Origin: Mnemiopsis leidyi
Taxonomy: Eukaryota > Ctenophora > Tentaculata > Lobata > Bolinopsidae
Length of the DNA stretch: 61,364 nt
Direction: 5' to 3'
Assembly (NCBI GenBank): GCA_000226015.1
Contig: JH153406.1
Location: 58,478-119,841, forward strand
Part shown: in pieces, positions 1-12,500 of the stretch
Layout of the letters: every line of letters begins with the position of its first letter
Position numbering within the stretch: the stretch's first letter is position 1
Made by a program: the position numbers and the translations under genes
Notes under the pieces: generated by a model
The model's input: only the letters and a program-made list of their open reading frames with translations
The model's database searches: none
Told to the model about the DNA's origin: nothing

Positions 1-49
1 CACACACANAGACGACACACACACACACACGACACACACACACGACACA

Positions 50-103
<54 letters not shown>
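1..103. repeat. (CA)n microsatellite
   Basis: Dinucleotide CA repeat with a few GA/TA interruptions and one N at position 9. It runs off the left edge of the window, so its true length is unknown. Confidence 0.97.
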
Positions 104-106
<3 letters not shown>

Positions 107-268
107 AAAAAAAGAACAAAACGCAACTCTACTCTTTACACACGTATGTCATAAAGCTAAAATGCAAGTCATCAGCTTAGTGATAATAACAAGCAGTTAA
201 TCTCATAGATGATATCAACAACAATCCTTTACTATTAGTGCTCCCTAAACTCTCTAAAAATCACTCGT

Positions 269-762
269 TTAAAAACTGTAGTTCCAAACACCGTCCAAGA
301 AGAAGTAATTGTAAAAACAGAGCAGCTGTAGTCCGACAACGAAATAAAATAGGATGAAGAATATTTGTCCCGCTATCGCGAGTCTGCACGCGAAGATCCT
401 TTCTTCTGCTTTCGCTATCTCAATTGCTGCGGAATAGGCGTTTTTATGGATAGGTACCGGCGTTAAAATGTGAGGCCTTGTTGGCATATTTTTATTTAAC
501 TTCAAATGACGAAACAAGAAGGTTTGACTTTGTGGGTTTTCAAATTCGGCTTTTCTACGAAAATACACCTAAAAACTTTAGTTCGCACGTTTTCGTCTTG
601 AATTAGATAGCAATAGGTAAATTCATGATTGTACTAAATTGACAAACAAAAGTTCAAACCTTCAAACTTAGCAAAGTATTTCTCCATATAAGGAGAAGGA
701 AGGTCTCTATCAGCTGCCTCTGTCTCAAATATATCGTGTATATGTGCACTGCTCTCTGTCAT
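269..762 (-). CDS. Small single-pass membrane protein, copy 1 (two exons)
   Basis: Unrecognised 86-residue protein. Exon 1 is 660-762 and exon 2 is 269-426. The donor is G|GT after the Phe-Glu codons and the acceptor is a CCGCAG; the intron (427-659) is phase 1. The first 34 residues are acidic and hydrophilic and end in the motif LPSPYMEKYFAKFE. Exon 2 starts with a charged stretch (AKAEER) followed by about 25 very hydrophobic residues rich in Phe, Leu and Ile (around GQIFFILFYFV), then a short aromatic tail. No signal peptide is apparent, so one membrane span with the N-terminus probably in the cytosol is inferred. The same exon structure, phase and motifs recur at 1997-2615, which is the main evidence that the gene is real: the two copies differ in nucleotide sequence yet keep the same protein pattern. 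Function is unknown. Confidence 0.72.
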
Positions 763-1996
763 AGCTCAACAAGATATTGCAAAAAACAGGGTCGACTGGT
801 TGAGTAAGAGAAGAAAGAGGGAGGATGCTGTCGCTTCTAGAAAGATAATCTAACCTGCCGGGGAAGAAATTCGGAGTAGCACAAGGAAATAATATATCAC
901 TGGCAGAGTTAGAGGCGGAGTGAGTGGTTCACAATGGCACTAATATCTCTGAGTAAAAGTCCAGCAGGATGGTTAATACAATTCCTGGTCAGTTACTGAC
1001 GTACCGTTTACCAAATACTAAACACGGGATTTTATTGATGATACATGGCGTTTAGTCGGAGTCTAACGACTGTTTCGTGCTACTTTAGGTAGATTTACCT
1101 GCACTAAGCTCCATTATACGGCACAACATCATGTCAGAAAACGGTTAAAATTCAGATTGTATAGTCGTTTAGACTTTACATTAACTTGCGGATCTGCTAG
1201 ACTGATGAACAATGCCTGAAATTGATGGACTTTAAATGAAACCTCTCTGATAAAGACGGTTTTTAATTACTGTCTACGCTCAAAATCTGTTTGATGTTAA
1301 TAACAATCTATGGACGTCCAAAAGTTTGGCAATATCGAACGACTCCTTGTCGACTATTTCATATTATGCAAATCGGGAATCAATTTGTCTACAAATCTCT
1401 GCAGGGGGATCTTTAGTATTTGTTTGAAATCAAAATCTCTAAGCAGTGGTCACGTACATGTCTGATACTATTATGCCATTATTTGCTTCTTGTTTAAGAG
1501 AATGTTATGGTGTGACTGTTATTCATGCGCTCTGTTTAACAGTATAAATTGAATCAATATTTTACGCTTGATGAAATATCTAAATATCGATGAAACGTTA
1601 TCGCTGACACTAAAAATTTTAGTTACAATGACAAAAACAACAACGACACGGAAAATGAAAACTTGTCAAAGTTTTGCCCGCACTGTACTTATAGGCGCAG
1701 CTTGTCAGTCTTCATTTTAGAGTTTAGAGTCAGACATTGAAAATGAATTCGTTCACCGTTTAATCTTCAAAAATCATCTTTTCTAGTTTGTACACGCCCA
1801 AAGAACATTTAAGTCTTCTCTATTCAACGAGTCTTGGGATTTGATCATTAGTTCTGTTTTCTGTTCATCTGATATCAGGAAATTTAATTAGGAAAGAAGG
1901 AAAGTGACACAAATTTCCTATAGTGACATCTAACGATTTGTTCTTAAGATCTAGATATCACAACATCGTCTTGAACGACATATAGTTTCCTAGTAC
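763..1996. other. Spacer between the two small membrane protein genes
   Basis: No coding exon, RNA gene or repeat is supported here on either strand. It should hold the promoter of copy 1 and the 3' end of copy 2, both on the minus strand. Confidence 0.5.
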
Positions 1997-2615
1997 TCAG
2001 TCCCAGTACGGATAGCTCCATTGATTACTCTGGTAGTAATTGTAGAGACACATTAGCTGAAAACAGAGGACGAAGTAGAAGAAGATGAAGAAGATTTGAC
2101 CCAGGATGGCTTTTCTGCACGCATACACTCGTTCCTCTGCCTTAGCGCACTCTTGAGCTGCGGCAAATTGGTGTTAGTGTTTAGAGTTTGGTATTTATAT
2201 TTCATTGTTATGTTCAATGTTATCAAAAGTAACATTTTTCCAATGAAATATAACCCGGATTACAGTAGATCGAGAAATTTTTCGCGTATAGGTGTTTTGG
2301 TAGTTTACTTCCTCATTGCCTCAACCTGCTTTTAAATTGAGATCCGCGGCAGCACTCCAGACAACGTCTGGCAAGCAATTCAGACGTATAAACGTTGCAA
2401 AAAGAAGCGGCAAAGTAATCACTCTAATCTTAAACTGTTAAATCATTGGCCATTAATTTATAGTTATATACTTATAGTACATACTTATAGGCTAGGATTG
2501 TCATTATTGCGATTTGCGAACCTTCGAACTTAGCGAAAGATTTTTCCATGTAAGGGGAAGGGAGATTTCTGTCAGAAGCGTCAGCATCGAATAGGTCATG
2601 TATAGAATCCGCCAT
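1997..2615 (-). CDS. Small single-pass membrane protein, copy 2 (two exons)
   Basis: Unrecognised 84-residue paralogue of the gene at 269-762. Exon 1 is 2522-2615 (ATG at 2615) and exon 2 is 1997-2157, ending in TGA. The intron is phase 1 with a G|GT donor and a TTGCCGCAG acceptor, in the same place as in copy 1. Exon 1 carries the conserved motif LPSPYMEKSFAKFE. Exon 2 carries AKAEERVYACRKAILGQIFF followed by a Phe/Tyr-rich membrane segment and ends in an aromatic tail (NQWSYPYWD). The in-frame reading through the transmembrane segment is not the longest ORF here: a different frame of the same DNA gives a Ser run, which is a shadow. Conservation between the copies is strongest at the exon junction and in the membrane span. 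Function is unknown. Confidence 0.75.
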
Positions 2616-5600
2616 GACAAAACTTTAGCTTTATCACTCTTAAATCTTAACGATAGTCACTATCAATATTCAACAAAACTACCATCACGAGCGTACTCCT
2701 CGAGATGCAAATAAGTCTTGACAATAGATTTAGAGCTAAGAAATTCCGGAGAAAAGTACAAACACAAGGATGTTTTATCAATTAATGCCTTAAAACGCAA
2801 ACACAAGAATATTTCATGAATAAGAACTAAACTATTTAAACCATCGTAACTAACGACTGTTCTGGTTCAAACAAAAATCGGACATTTATGAATATGATTA
2901 AACATTCTAAAAATGTGTAAGATTGTGAAGATGCCCAACTTGAAAGAAGGTTAGACAAAGCAACAGTCAATTTAAACGAGAATAGCTACAAACACAATAA
3001 ACATTTTTTAGACTGATAAAGACTAATTGCAAGCATACCCCGAATAAATCTACTTCTAGACTGGGAATGGAAAAAGGAAAGGAACAGAAAATGACATAAT
3101 AATTGGCTAACTTTATGTGGCTGGGTCCCGAGTACAGTAAAATGTACAGGTATTGCCGGTATGTGCTCTACTCTAAGAGTTAGATATTCGTAGTAAATTT
3201 AGAGGAAAATAATCATCCTGCTGATGCGAAAACATACAAGTATAATCACAGTAAATTGTACATTCTAACACTGCAGCATGCTTCATTACCATCGCCAATA
3301 ATTCACAAAATTGTCGCCGTTGTTAAAGTAAGGGGCTTGCCCATCATTAGGGATAATTAATTTTCTAACTTAACAAGAACTTGATATTTAAATCTAAGTA
3401 TAGAGGATAGCAGCTACATTCTGGACCAATGGCTCCAGTCTGGTTTACTACAACATGTGTGCGATTGAATGATAGCATATTTTTGAATTAAACGACCCTT
3501 AAACTTGAAGAACTAAGAAACTAACTAACAATACTGTTCTGACGAAAATAACTAAAACTTTAATTTCTATTTGTAAACTTCAAACCTCGTTGTTGCATAT
3601 AGAAACAGTTTTACGGAAATGTATATCTCTAAATAAACTGAGCACCACTCATTTAAGTTGTGAGTGAAGTGTGATATTCACTTGCTATTCTATTGTATTA
3701 CAACACAATACGGAGGCGTCATCCATCCTCCGCAAGCAGCCTACTAAGATTTAGAACAGTTTAGCTAATTTATACGAAACACAGAACCTATATCTTAGGA
3801 AGTTGCGTAGGAACCTCTAATGTTGTAAGTGGTGCTACTTAAATCTCAAGTGGGTGTCTACTCCAATCTATATTGGAACATGCTCACTCCCACAGGCACT
3901 ATTAGATCTGAATGAGCGGAAAAGGAAGGCCTCCACTTTTTATACTATAGAGAGTATAATAGTACATTATAGTATATTGTAGTGCACCAGGTACTAGGCA
4001 GACTCTATAATTGTTACTTAGTTCATTATGATTTAGATGTCGCCATAATTTACAAGTCATGCTACATCGATTGGAGGAATATTTGTGGGAATTAGGAATT
4101 TATGGCATGTTGATGTAGTGGCAAAATTACGAACATTTAACGTTTATAGATTCAAGAACAATCTGCAATCAGCAGCAACAAAATTTATTACTCCGCATAC
4201 AAAAAATGAGTATACGAGTACTATAAAATCACTTTCACTGACACATCCACATTCTAACACTCACCCAAAGCCTTGCTATAATAGTTGGTTCGGAGGAGTG
4301 GCCTACTATGAAGGGGGTGCTGCTGTTGCCTCATAACAAAGTTAAATAGTAGACAGCCAGGACTGTTCCTCGATAAGGATTCAACTATACAATACGCTCA
4401 GTGTTTGCTAATTGGCCCCCAACAACGCTTGCAGACTGAGATTATCGACCTGTCTTATACACAAAGCTTTAAGTTTAAGTGATCTTTGTAAATCGTATCT
4501 GGAAGGACCCCTTCGTGGGGCGACGTAAAATCGTACCGCCAGACTACTAGCTGGTACAAGCTTACTCACAACTTTATAAACATATCATATACTTATAGGA
4601 CTCTGCGAAATGTAACATGTGAAATTGAAATTTGAAAAGGCGCAATCTAAACTTGAAATTAGCGTTTTAAAATTTCTATAGCGGCGATAAAAGACTGTGT
4701 AAGACATGATTGCGACTTAAATTTCTTAATTCTATGTAGATGCCAATATAATTAAAAGCAACATTTATTAAAGCGGTAATAGTGATGATTATCATGAGCA
4801 ACATTTTTCACGATTAAAAATTTAAATAGTTCACAATAATCTCGCTCATTCGTCCAATCAGATGTCTGATGGCGATATAAATTTATCAACTGTTTAGGAA
4901 GAAAATGCAATCAAAGCCGGGAACTTTTGAAATATCTAAGCGGGACTGGGTTTTACGGGCGATTTCTTGAAATTCATCGCCATAGCGGCAGAAATGCGTG
5001 GGATAATGGTCACGACAAATACAATAGGTTATCAATATCAGCCTACAAGATCAAGACTGGGTATTAGGGTAAACCTGAGATCCAGGCTATCAAAGTCGCT
5101 GCTTACATTTAGGATCATAATCATAATCAGAATACATTTAACTTAATCCAGACCACGATTTAAAAACTTCGAATCTAGAATGCTTGGTAGTTTCTCAGTA
5201 ACTTCTTGTAACTATTGGTTAAAAAATAAAGTTGGTTAAGAAACGAAGTTTACAAAGTTTCTTATTACTATTATACTTTTACGTTTGATAACGACGGCTC
5301 GTGTCAAGTTTTGTTCAACTTCAGTGCAATAACATGTCATTGGACAGTACAACAAAATGAAAAAGCGTTGCATGAAACAACTACATATGATAGAGAGATT
5401 GAGATTCGCGAGGATTTATGACGTAGAAACTTTGACATTCACCTCTTCATAATGCTTAATGATATGTCAAATTGTCAAAATTATGTGTATCGAATAAATG
5501 CGTGTTTCATACGTATGATTGTAGGTTTCTAAGTGTATGACATGAAAACGTTAATGAATTTAATTATAAGTTTAAGAAAGAGTGATCAATTAGCATTCCA

Positions 5601-7364
5601 CCATGTAATTGGTATGTAAAACAGCCACGCTAATGCACTACAAGAGTCGTCTCCACCAATCTAGATACTCAGTATGTTTAGATTACAATCGTGCTGGCGC
5701 TGGAATACTCTGTAGGTTCTAAATAAATTGTTCAAGTACAAGTACATGAAATTGAAATTAAAACGTCGATCGTCAAAACATATAAATCTTGATTGAGGTC
5801 CGAGTGGTTGAAAGTCGACTTTTAAAATCGTATTTTAAAATTAAACATATTAACCAGTCAATTGAATTCAGAGCCAACACTGATTTACCTCCTATCCTCC
5901 GTCCACAAGCGTAATCATTTTATGGTCCCTCCCTCCGAAACCCCTAGCTGTTTACGTAACATTCGAACGAAACCATACATAGATCATAAATAATAATGTT
6001 TAACAGGAGAGTTGGCGATTTCGATTACAAATTTATCACAACAAGCAAGCAAATCTTTCAAAAACCAAAGAAACTATTACCTCTCGCGATACATATATGA
6101 TAAAGCCATAATGCATTAGATTTAGTATGACACTGTTACACTATTAGTACAATACAGCTCAGCTAAAAGTCACGAAACCCTCTTAAACGGACAGTAAAAG
6201 TACTTAACCACAGAGAGTACCCCGAAATGATTAAACTGGCTCCTTTACATGCGTTTAATATCTAGCTCCTAGCTCACACCAAATTAATGAACCCCCAGGA
6301 GCTCTGTAAAGTATACTGTATGAAGCTTGCTGCCAGTGCCGGGCCATATAGAATAATACACCTTCGGACATGATAAAGAGTTTTGTGTTTAATTTAAGCT
6401 GAGCTGTCATAGTGATACTGACATGGTTCACCATGACAACTCAACGTGACAACATATACTCACAATCCCCATGACAACACTGACAATACTACATCATAAT
6501 TCTACAACACTGTGGCCGTGAATGAATTACATGACAAGTGCACTATCGGACCGAGATCCGTGTAGATGTGCTATATTGTATAACTGCTCTTTATAGCAAT
6601 CAGACTCTTGTTAGCAAATGAAATTGGCTGTTTCGTACATCATAAAGGAACACAAATTTCCCTTCTGAGGAATATTAAACAGAATCATGGCAATATATTA
6701 AGTTTAAAATAACTAGAAATACAAAATACTACATAATAGTAAAACCTCACGAACAAGAACAAACAGGACGCTTATACCTACTACAAAACCTCAGTAAAAA
6801 AGAAAGAGGGCACTAGTCACTATCTACTTGTACTTCAAAACTAATATGGCACGAGCAATTCTCACTCACAAGGGCACGTCGTGGTTGTCGTGGGAAAAGG
6901 GCCTGTCGAGCGAGCCAAAAAGAGTAAATTTCCACAACTAGATAAATTTATCCTCATTAGGGGCGGAAAGCGGGATTTAACGGCCACATTATATGTTCGA
7001 GTAACAAGCAAACATGTCAATATGTCGGCCTGCCCTAGCTTTAGCTAGGAGGCTCTCACTTTTATTTTTCTCACGGTTACAGCTCACTTAGAGTGGTGCT
7101 GGTCAATTTTCCTAACTTTGGTTTGGGACTGATTGGACTTTCGAAGTGATGCTGAATGAAAAATATATATTCTAAAATTATATAAAATTTTTTTAATTCT
7201 AACACGTGCCAAATTTACGCCAGTAGTTACGAAAACGAAAGTGTTTTAAATATATACGGTTTAGGATATTCGTTTCCTAAAAATGCTAATACAGAATACT
7301 TCAAAGATCCGAGATGCTCAGAAAGTCAATCAACAACATGAATGAATATTGAATATGTTCTTAC
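2616..7364. other. Long AT-rich region with no supported gene
   Basis: Searched for further copies of the small membrane protein exons (the AKAEER and GQIFF patterns, and the FAKFE donor exon) and found none that could be supported. Short ORFs such as 4085-4336 have no recognisable domain or splice context. A second exon belonging to the decayed copy at 7365-7569 would lie here but was not seen. Confidence 0.45.
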
Positions 7365-7569
7365 CTTCAAATTTTGCAAAGGCACGCTCCATTAGATATG
7401 ATTAAGCAAAGATAGGGTCCCAAACAATATTATCGGTACTCTGCCCTGTACCTTCTCGTCGTCGTTCCCTCTCCTCCTTGACTTCTATCAGTAAGCTATC
7501 TGTTTCCTCTTCGTTTTCTGTTTAATGTTTTGTAGGTTTCCCAAAGAAAATCACGTCTTTTTCAGCCAT
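7365..7569 (-). pseudogene. Decayed first exon of a third small membrane protein copy
   Basis: Reading from an ATG at 7569 gives 68 codons plus one base up to a G|GTAAGA donor, the same phase 1 donor as the two intact copies, and the last residues (MERAFAKFEG with the split codon) match their conserved motif. The frame holds two in-frame TAA codons, one after about 15 residues and one 10 codons before the donor. Between them is a charged stretch (ENEEETD, KEERERRRE) longer than in the other copies. No matching second exon was found downstream. It is most simply a pseudogene. Recoding of TAA is not supported, because the other genes in the window use the standard code. Confidence 0.5.
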
Positions 7570-8640
7570 TATAGAAGTTACAATAAAGAACTAAGTGTAG
7601 AAACTCAAGCTATAAATGAGATGTAAGTGTGTGCTGCCCACAATCTTTATGCAGGTTTACATTGACGTACATAACTTGTAATTAAGAACGCTAAGCAAGC
7701 TTTTAAGCCGGCCAAGGAGGCCTCATTAGCTACTTACCCAATTAGACCTCCAGGTCGGCCAATAGAGCGGTATATTTCTGGACACGTGACTAGTCTTGTT
7801 GGGAACCATCCAGCAATTGCTTTCTATTCCGCAACTCACAGAAGCAGTTTATCGACTATCTGCTATACGTGGTTAAATCGGGAGCAAAGTCGAAAAGTCG
7901 GAACTTCCCTAGCCTGTGTATAAATAACTTTAAACAATGAATTTCGACGGATACTTCCTTTCCAAATTTTCTATCGGTTTCCCGAACATGGTGTTGTCAA
8001 AAAGACATATCAAAACATCCTTAAACCTCTTTTAACACGTTTTATTAAGAATCGGACTGTTGTACTGAATTTTTCTTAATAACCTCTCAATACAGCTACT
8101 ATGTCAGGAAAACCGAATTTTTTATAGAAATAAACGACAACGAAAATTTAAACATTTAGCATCATACATCGTGATCGAGTTTCGTTTCATAGTTTGATCA
8201 CGACCATGGTCAAAATTTCGAAATGACCACAGTCACCGTCATTGCCAAAAATTTTAACCATGACTATGGTCAAATGGTCAAAAATTACGATCCTATGCCC
8301 TTTGTCGAGATGGCAACATGACTGTGGCTAAAGATTAAAACATTATGATTTAAAATGTATGATGGACTTGATCAATTTTTTGACCATTGATCATGGCAAA
8401 TATCCAAATTTACCGTGACGATCAGGGTACAATTCCTAGGGTGTTGACTAGAAGCTTTTTGTTACTCCAGCTGTAATTAATATCGCAGTTGAATAAAGTA
8501 AGTAGTAAGTAACAAGCTCTTATTATTTCGGGATAGCTTGTAGCAGGCAACGCCGGAACCTAATGCTTCTGCAGACTCACACAATTGCAAGTAAGCAGAT
8601 AGATAAATCATGCAAGGTATGTGACCCAAATCACGGTATA
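7570..8640. other. Non-coding stretch with an imperfect GACCATGGTCA repeat
   Basis: No gene supported. From about 8190 to 8410 the short palindromic word GACCATGGTCA and variants recur several times on both strands, separated by AT-rich spacers. It looks like a degenerate local repeat and no function can be assigned. Confidence 0.4.
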
Positions 8641-8845
8641 GTCATCCAGTGAAGTTGCTTTTTACTGGATCAGTTGGTACAGCTCCCCGTTTAACCCTTA
8701 CACACGATTTTTCCTAGCTCGAGCATCCGGCTGGGTTGACCGTGAGGCTGCATCATATCCCACGACTATAAGGCAGCAACGGGATTCGAACTCGCAACCT
8801 CTCGATTAAGATTACGAAAATGACATTCTAACCAACTGCGATACC
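8641..8845 (-). mobile_element. tRNA-derived SINE-like element (tRNA-like head 8772-8845)
   Basis: On the minus strand, 8845 to 8772 is a 74-nt tRNA-like segment. It has an A-box-like TCGCAGTTGGTTAGA and a B-box-like GAGTTCGAATCCC, six of seven plausible acceptor pairs, and a CGT triplet in the anticodon position (a Thr-type head). The D and anticodon stems do not pair properly, so it is not a working tRNA. It is followed by a non-tRNA body of uncertain 3' limit. This head-plus-body layout is typical of tRNA-derived SINEs; a plain tRNA pseudogene is the alternative. Confidence 0.5.
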
Positions 8846-9509
8846 TAGCAGTTGAAAAATACAGTAATAACACTCTTTTGAGCGAAATTCACATACGCAA
8901 TTTAATTGCACCTGCAAGCTCCTACCTATACCGGGCGCTGCGTGGCTCTCTTTACGGTCGCCAAAGCAACACAGACTGAGGTCCGCAGGCAAGCAAACTG
9001 CAATTACTTCAATAAATGCAGTCGCAAGCTCGTGCATTACTTAATATTGCCTAAATACCACTCACAAGCTCGCGGTATTAATATGGTAATGTCACAACCA
9101 AGAAGAGTATAAATTCCAGCCAAGAAATGGTCAGAGGATTCTCTTCTTCAGTTCGCCAAATCTTCTTTATGGAGAAAATCAAAAGCGGCCCTAAATTAAT
9201 GTCGAAAATGGAGAATCCAGATTCCGAATTAGAAATGGGGATAACCAGGATATCAATCAATTATCAATATGGGGATAACCAGGAGAACCAGGTTATAGTT
9301 ATTTCTTCAGCATTGAAGGACACAAAATGACTGTGGTCACAGCGGATGCATATCCAATCCAGACTTATGAGACAGACGTGATACAAATTTTCATAGCTGA
9401 ATGGTATGATATAATCATACTTGTCAAGTTCGACATCTCAAGTTCGAAAAAAACTGGCTGAAACTTACAACTTTATCATTATGGATTTCAGTAAAAGGGT
9501 CATATAGTT

Positions 9510-9985
9510 TGGTGAGTGGGGCATTTGGCGCCATTGGCGCCAATCGATCCACTCAATGGAACAAATGGATGTTCCAATGGCGCCAATAGCGATGAGGTCA
9601 GTGGTGCCAATGGTAGTCCCCATTGCCATTGGCACCAATGGATGTGTTCCATTGGCGACAATGGCTATCGTCATTGGCGACCATTGGATCATTTATAATG
9701 GATCCATTGGAACCACTCGATGGCAATACCTTTTTTACGTTCACCACGCAGAGTGAATGGATCATTTGGAATTACAATGGCAGCAATGGTAACAATGGCG
9801 ACAATGGCACCGATGGCGACAATGGTACCAATGGCGACAATGGCGACATCGGCGTCATTGGCTTGTATGGCGCCATTGTCGTCAATGTCGCCATTGGTAC
9901 CTTAGTCGCCATTGTCGGTAACATTGTCGCCATTGTCGGTACCATTGTCACCATTGGTACCATCCCCCCTCGTCATCAATCGTCA
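9510..9985. repeat. Degenerate short-period satellite (AATGGCGAC / CCATTGTCG words)
   Basis: Low-complexity block built from 9- to 12-bp words such as AATGGCGAC and ATTGTCGGTACC. The orientation of the words flips near 9850, so the left and right halves are partly inverted relative to each other. All six frames give open but meaningless Asn-Gly-Asp or Met-Pro-Leu repeats, which explains the cluster of small ORFs here. Confidence 0.85.
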
Positions 9986-10044
9986 TCATTTGGAAACCCC
10001 CTCCCCCTCTAGGTGATGACGTCATATGTGAAAGACCCCAATGC

Positions 10045-10054
10045 ATCTCTCTCT

Positions 10055-10153
<99 letters not shown>
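10045..10153. repeat. (CT)n microsatellite ending in an assembly gap
   Basis: Pure CT repeat that runs into ten Ns (10154-10163). The gap is probably a collapsed longer tract. Confidence 0.97.
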
Positions 10154-10180
10154 NNNNNNNNNNCCCTATATTTACAATTT

Positions 10181-10410
10181 TTGCCGCGACAAAGCCGCGA
10201 TTTTCACGATTTTTGCCGCGAAATTGCCGCGATTTTCATGATTTCGACCGCGACAAGGCCGCGATTTTTGGCATTTTGGCTTGTCGCGGCACCGCGATTT
10301 TTGGCCTTTAAAACCGCGACAAATTTTTGCCCCTGGCGTCATTGGCTTGTATGGCGCCATTGTCGGTACCATTGTCGCCATTGTCGGTACCATTGTCGGT
10401 ACCATTTTCT
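10181..10410. repeat. CCGCGATTTT repeat block plus duplicated satellite segment
   Basis: From 10181 to about 10330 the word CCGCGATTTT recurs, bounded by an inverted pair (GCCGCGACAA at 10183 and TTGTCGCGGC at 10281). From 10335 a 30-bp segment identical to 9851-9880 begins, followed by more ATTGTCGGTACC words. The CT tract and the CCGCG block are therefore flanked by copies of the same satellite sequence. Confidence 0.7.
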
Positions 10411-12500
10411 CTCTCTTCCTCTCTCTCCTCACAACTGCGACGTGACGTCCGGAGACTGCTTGGGGTTTGATCACAGTGGCTGATCAGTAGGACTCAGAAA
10501 ACATTTGTAATACACTAATCCAAATATTTCTTTGGAATCAGAGTATGTGATAAGACAAGGTTTTTAGCTCAAACTTTAAAAAATACAAATTTGATTAACT
10601 ACATGGATATATTGTTTTTACATCATGTCAATCCTCTTAAAGACTACCAAACGTGAGCTAATGCAGCTGGTCCACAACTAATAATTAACGGTAAAACTAG
10701 ATTAATTTGCGACCTCCAAAATTTTACACATGTATTTTGGAGGAAATATTCTACGTGTCGGTGTACGATGACTCTGTGGTATACATATGTGAGTGTTTCA
10801 AACTTTCAAGACAACGAAATTGGGAATTATCTGACTGAAATGCATGCAAATGGGGTGGCAAATTCATGCGGCAAAAGATTTGTAATAGAGAAATTGGAGT
10901 TATAGCACACTAGTAATGAATAATGGCAAGCAATGCACAATCATGGACAACTAGGACGAAGTAAAAGAAGCTCAGCAAATAAATGCAATTAAATGGTGAC
11001 TATGGGCCTGTAAATATGCTTAAGGGTTGTCATTTACTGCACTGTAGTTATTGCAGATGTTTCGATTGTGCTGGGCATAAATTGAGGTCCAAGTTTGGCG
11101 TGTCATTATTAAGTTTTCACTCAATGCTGATTTTGATAAAGTTAAACGTTGGAAACTGACAGGGCAATCAATTTTCATGCTTAACTGTATTCGACCAAGA
11201 TCGAAGTTTTATCTCAGTAATTTCTTCACCAAAGCAGACATTTCTGGAGCTATTTATTCACGTATTAGCATGACTGCCAGTGCCACTGCCAAAAAACTTA
11301 TTTCAAAGACCAGACCCATCTTGGCTTGGCGTTTTGGCGTAAACCGGCGTATACGTACTAGCAGGTTTGTTTTTCGGTGTTGCTTAAATTGTTTCCATTC
11401 GTCACTATTCAAGGTATTGAGTTCTTAATGGCAGATTGGAAAGCAATGTACAGGAGGAGGATATTTTGGAGAGGAACTTATATAGCTTCTGATTGGATAA
11501 AATTCGTGAACCTTCCCCAGAAATACCTTTTTCGATTGTATATACTGCTATAAATTTTACGTGCCACAATTTGTTAATCTATATCTAAAGATTACGAATT
11601 CGGAACTTTTGATCAGAAAAATGAGTTTGTTCCTAGGTTCCGTCACTTTAGGACATAATTTTGGAAAGTGAAGCATTATGATTGCAGCTCTTGTCTATTG
11701 TTCATTGTGTATTCCAATTTTAAGTCTTCCCGGCTAAAAGTACAGATTCTCGAGGCAAAACAGAGCCAACTTTTACTGAGCCCATTCTGGAAAGTCCAGA
11801 ACAAAAAACATCTCGCTGGTAACCCATGTGAATGCAATATTTAACATCTCATGCACATATTTGTACTTGTAGCTTCTAAATTTTCCCTACGTTATCAAAA
11901 CACCGTCAAAATTTCATAATCTCATTAAGGTGCGCACTGTTGTTTATGGGTTCTGGGATTTTCTTGAAGAGGCATACTTGACACTTTGTATCAAAATGTT
12001 TGTTCTATACTTCTGGTCAGCAGCGGGTAAGTCGTAAGACAACCATGTTTTACTCTCAACATTGTTCTATAGCCGCTACAAGTATACAAGTCGACAATTT
12101 CTCGCTTCCATTTTACCTTAGTATTTATCAAAAACAATATGATAAAGTCCTTATACCACCCCTTATACCACTACGGTTTCAGTAGAAGCAGCATGCTCCA
12201 AATACTAAGTCTCACTGTTTTCCCACAAAATCACGATCTGCACGCACACTTTGACCGTAGTCGCCGAACCAATCTAAGTTACAACAGATTCGCTGATCGA
12301 ACAATTACCACACACAAAAGGCTGCGTTTCAGAATCAAACTCCTCCCAAAGCTTCCAGCCTCAACAAAGCACAAGATTCAGAAACTTTTAAGTCTCACTA
12401 TAGGCATAGCTGACCTATTACAGCGGGTATTTTAAAACATAAAGTAAGTCGGTTTGTTTGAGTCCTCGTTATAAGACTTTTATAATATTAAAAACTGAAA
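10411..12500. other. Non-coding region, nothing recognised
   Basis: Short ORFs at 11177-11428 and 12000-12435 show no domain, no codon bias and no splice-compatible neighbours. No RNA gene was seen. Confidence 0.45.

Noticed and set aside
2053..2235. Ser-run ORF on the minus strand
   Set aside because: It is an out-of-frame shadow of the membrane-span exon at 1997-2157, whose frame is supported by the paralogue.
4085..4336. 83-codon ORF in the gene-poor region
   Set aside because: No domain, no codon bias and no neighbouring exons.
7365..7569. Reassigned TAA codon in this genome
   Set aside because: RRP12, PHF10 and the zinc-finger genes all read cleanly with standard stops, and several genes end in TAA.
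8772..8845. Functional tRNA-Thr gene
   Set aside because: The D and anticodon stems do not pair, so it is only tRNA-like.
10013..10483. 156-codon ORF running through the CT tract and gap
   Set aside because: It is a translation of a dinucleotide repeat and unknown bases; there is no domain or splice support.
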